Of a DNA stretch of 64,000 bases, positions 61,382 through 64,000 are shown one piece after another (within the stretch, counting starts at the first letter, position 1; every line of letters starts with the position of its first letter). The stretch lies in the NCBI GenBank assembly GCA_026261815.1, contig JAMPIT010000230.1, forward strand, positions 35,424,501 through 35,488,500, given 5' to 3'. The position numbers and the translations under genes were made by a program. Below the pieces are notes generated by a model. That model did not search any database. It was not told the DNA's origin and saw only the letters and a list, made by a program, of their open reading frames with translations. Origin of the DNA: Monarcha castaneiventris obscurior. Taxonomy: Eukaryota; Chordata; Aves; Passeriformes; Monarchidae.

Positions 61382-64000
61382 TAAAAGAAACTGAGCCTGT
61401 TCTCCAGTTTAGCTGCAGTCACTCTCAAGGAGGACCACCTATTATGTATTTTTATACTCTCTAATACCTGAAACAGATAAAGACTGCTAAAACAAATATA
61501 TGTCTAAAAACAACATATGTGTGGCTTATTCCTGGATTATGATGTTTAGCAATGCATAGACAGGATTCAGACTGGCTGCATTTTTCTACTTTTGGCTCCT
61601 ATCTTTTGGATTTTAACAAGAAATCCAAAATAAAAACAATTAAAAGTAATGTTAGCTAAACTATGAAGCTCAGATTATCTGGGGTAAACAACAAAAATCC
61701 TTCTCTTGTCAGAACCTTTGCAAGTGTGAGAGCTTCACATTTCCAAAAGAAAACTAGCTCTTGGGAGAAGTTACATGGAAGAAATTATAACCCGTTGGGA
61801 AGGGAACTCATCAGTGAATTGGAAGAAGTGAAAAGAAAGAGCCCTCCTTTCCAAGAGAGTCCATTCAGCAGGCTTTGAGCTCCAGCATTTCTGCCCTGGC
61901 TCAGATAACACTGGCTGTTATGGGGTTTGTTATGGGATGCCTTTCCAGATGAGTTGAGTCAGACTGTCTCTCATGAACCTGCATCAAGAAGCAGAGGAAC
62001 AGCCTAAGAGGCACCTTCCATCTTTGAGTTTCAGATTAATCCCTTCTCCAGGGGAGGAGAAGCACCCGCCATCAGTCTAGCAGGAGCAGAGCATGCAAAG
62101 GGCCATTAAGCTTGAGCAACTGTGTGCTACAAAATACATTTTGGCCAAATCTACAAAGTATGAGGAAAAGATCTGTTTTGCTTTCACATCCTGCCGCTTA
62201 CAATAGAGTTGCCAATCCCTTCAGTTTATGCCTCAAATCTGTAAGAGTTCAGGATATTTAAAGATGAAAAGATTTGGCAGATGGTACCAGAAAGGTCACT
62301 GGCAGTCTAGGAGGGAGGATGATTCTCTCCTCTCTTCCGGGAGCAGAGTAGAGCTACAGCTAAACTCAAGACACAAGGTCTTCAGAAGAGCATCTTCCTG
62401 AACAGCAAGCTACAAATTACAGCTTTGCTGCCTTTCTTTAATGAACAAATGAATCGGTGTCAGTGAAACTCCTCATGACCTCAAATATTAGAAGCTATAC
62501 AATGAAAACCAAAAAAATCAAAGTCATCTAAAAATCTGGTTTTTAGTACATGCTATGATCTTGGCTATATCCATTAATTTTGTTCATTAGCAAATGAATA
62601 AAAGTCAGAAAAGGAGCTGTTAAGCTCATCTAAAGCAAAGCAGCAAGCTTGTAGATATGTTTGATGCTGCTTCTGAAGATCAGTTCAGCTTTTCAATTAT
62701 CTTCATTCATTTTACAAACCAATAATGTCAAATTGACTGAGCCACCTCTCTTTGGCACTCTCACTGCCAGTAAATCCCCTGAAATTTAACTGAAGTCTTT
62801 GTTTTAAACTGAGTTTAGCAGGTACTAAATTCACAATTAATCCACTTATCCCTCTTCAAGAAATAAATAATTAACATATACATTTTTTTTAATCAGAGAA
62901 ATTACCAAAATATATTTCTAAAATTTTAATCAAGAAGGTATGCTAATTCCCATGGTTACTTCAACCAAAGATTATTACATAATACAAAATAAAATCTTTT
63001 GTTTAACATATTATGAAAACACAATTTAAAAGAAAAGTTTCCAGTGCTCTCCAAATGAAACAAGGAATGCAAATTTTAATGATTTTCTCCCGAACACTTG
63101 CACTATACAACATGATTAATTTGCCTGAACATACACTGTATAAGATGAAAGGGATCATGGTCCTGTTGTAGAATGGAGGAAGTAACGAGGAGCATTGTTT
63201 TTTTTAAATCTATGACCTCTTCCTCAGTCATGATTAAATCATTCTGTCTAATCAGGGACTTAGAAAGGAACATGTAACTAAAGGAGAGATCCTCATATTT
63301 ACAAGGCTCACTCAGCTATTCAGGAAGAGACTCCATCTAATTATAGTCAGCCCTTTGACATATCCAGGATGAGAAAGGTGATCATGAAGCACAGTGAAAT
63401 CTTAGTCATTCACACACACATCTCTTTTTCTGAATTCATCTAATCATTTTTCCCATTTTTCCTGCATGCATTGACCCTCCACACATTTACCCATTTTTCT
63501 TGCTGCCTGCTACTCTGGTTTTTGCTATTTAAGTGTCTTTTTTAAAAATCATGTTATGCAGTAAAATCTGACAGCAAAACAGCAGCCAAGAAAGTCTGAG
63601 AGAACAGTGCTGTAGTCAATGGTGACAGAGGCAAAAGGAAACTGTTCCTTGCTGTTTCCCAACTACTGCAGAGGTGCGACAGATGCACCTGAAGGCTTCA
63701 CCAGTGTAATTGAACTGACAGAGAGAAGCTGCTGGGTAACTCGTCCAGTGGAAAAGGGCGTTCTACTGCCTGGCAGTGGCACAAGACCAACAGATAGGGA
63801 GCTCAGCAGTGGTGGCGGCTTGATGCAGAGAACATACAGCAGAGTTCAGACCTGTTAGCTAAAGTGTACTTTGCTGCCACAAAGCAAAAGCAGCTCAGAC
63901 CCAGAGAGAATGATTTCAAAAGCAGCAAAGTCAGAGGTTTGCAAAGAACGGTTTTGAGCATCTTTCAGTTACTGAAATCAAAACTGTAAGATCAGACACC
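61382..64000. other. AT-rich noncoding DNA
   Basis: No gene, RNA gene or repeat family was recognised. Plus-strand open frames at 61663-61878 and 63619-63858 have no recognisable domain and are within chance length. A short (CA)n run lies near 63.41 kb. Confidence 0.45.

Noticed and set aside
1..64000. CRISPR arrays, operons, tRNA, rRNA or snRNA genes
   Set aside because: No regularly spaced direct repeats, no tRNA B-box-like words in context, and no recognisable rRNA or spliceosomal RNA sequence were seen; the DNA is vertebrate nuclear.

Overview
The window looks like vertebrate nuclear DNA, most likely from a bird and possibly a songbird. It is AT-rich and has no operons, rRNA or tRNA genes, and no long coding frames. 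The clearest taxonomic marker is the 3' end of a CR1 LINE near 30.0-30.27 kb. Two LTR-type endogenous retrovirus remnants (55.07-55.70 kb and 60.06-61.38 kb) fit the same picture. 'Bird' rests on the CR1 3' consensus and is fairly safe; 'songbird' is inference from general LTR character.

Layout. 1-14.3 kb is unique-looking AT-rich DNA with three weak candidate exons on the minus strand (764-1021, 10395-10566, 12537-12723). 14.34-14.87 kb is a 533-bp segment bounded by long inverted repeats, like a non-autonomous DNA transposon or an inverted duplication. 14.9-30 kb is featureless apart from homopolymers and one 18-bp perfect palindrome. CR1 follows, then more unique DNA to 39.3 kb. 39.3-39.8 kb may be an old LTR. 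40-55 kb is unique DNA with simple repeats, a 20-bp perfect palindrome and two weak candidate exons (41958-42127 plus strand, 49725-49837 minus strand). 55.07-55.70 kb is a solo LTR, 59.21-59.29 kb a strong hairpin, and 60.06-61.38 kb a young, GC-rich LTR that still carries a tRNA-Ile-type primer binding site inside its target-site duplication. The end of the window is unique DNA.

Gene content. No gene could be identified. Open frames of 60-150 codons are expected by chance at this base composition, so none was called as a gene on length. The candidate exons rest only on an open frame between plausible splice signals. The four minus-strand ones could belong to one large-intron gene, and two of them (12.6 and 10.5 kb) are phase-compatible, but this is unproven. 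The parts that can be supported firmly are the mobile elements, simple repeats and palindromes. No novel multi-gene system was seen.
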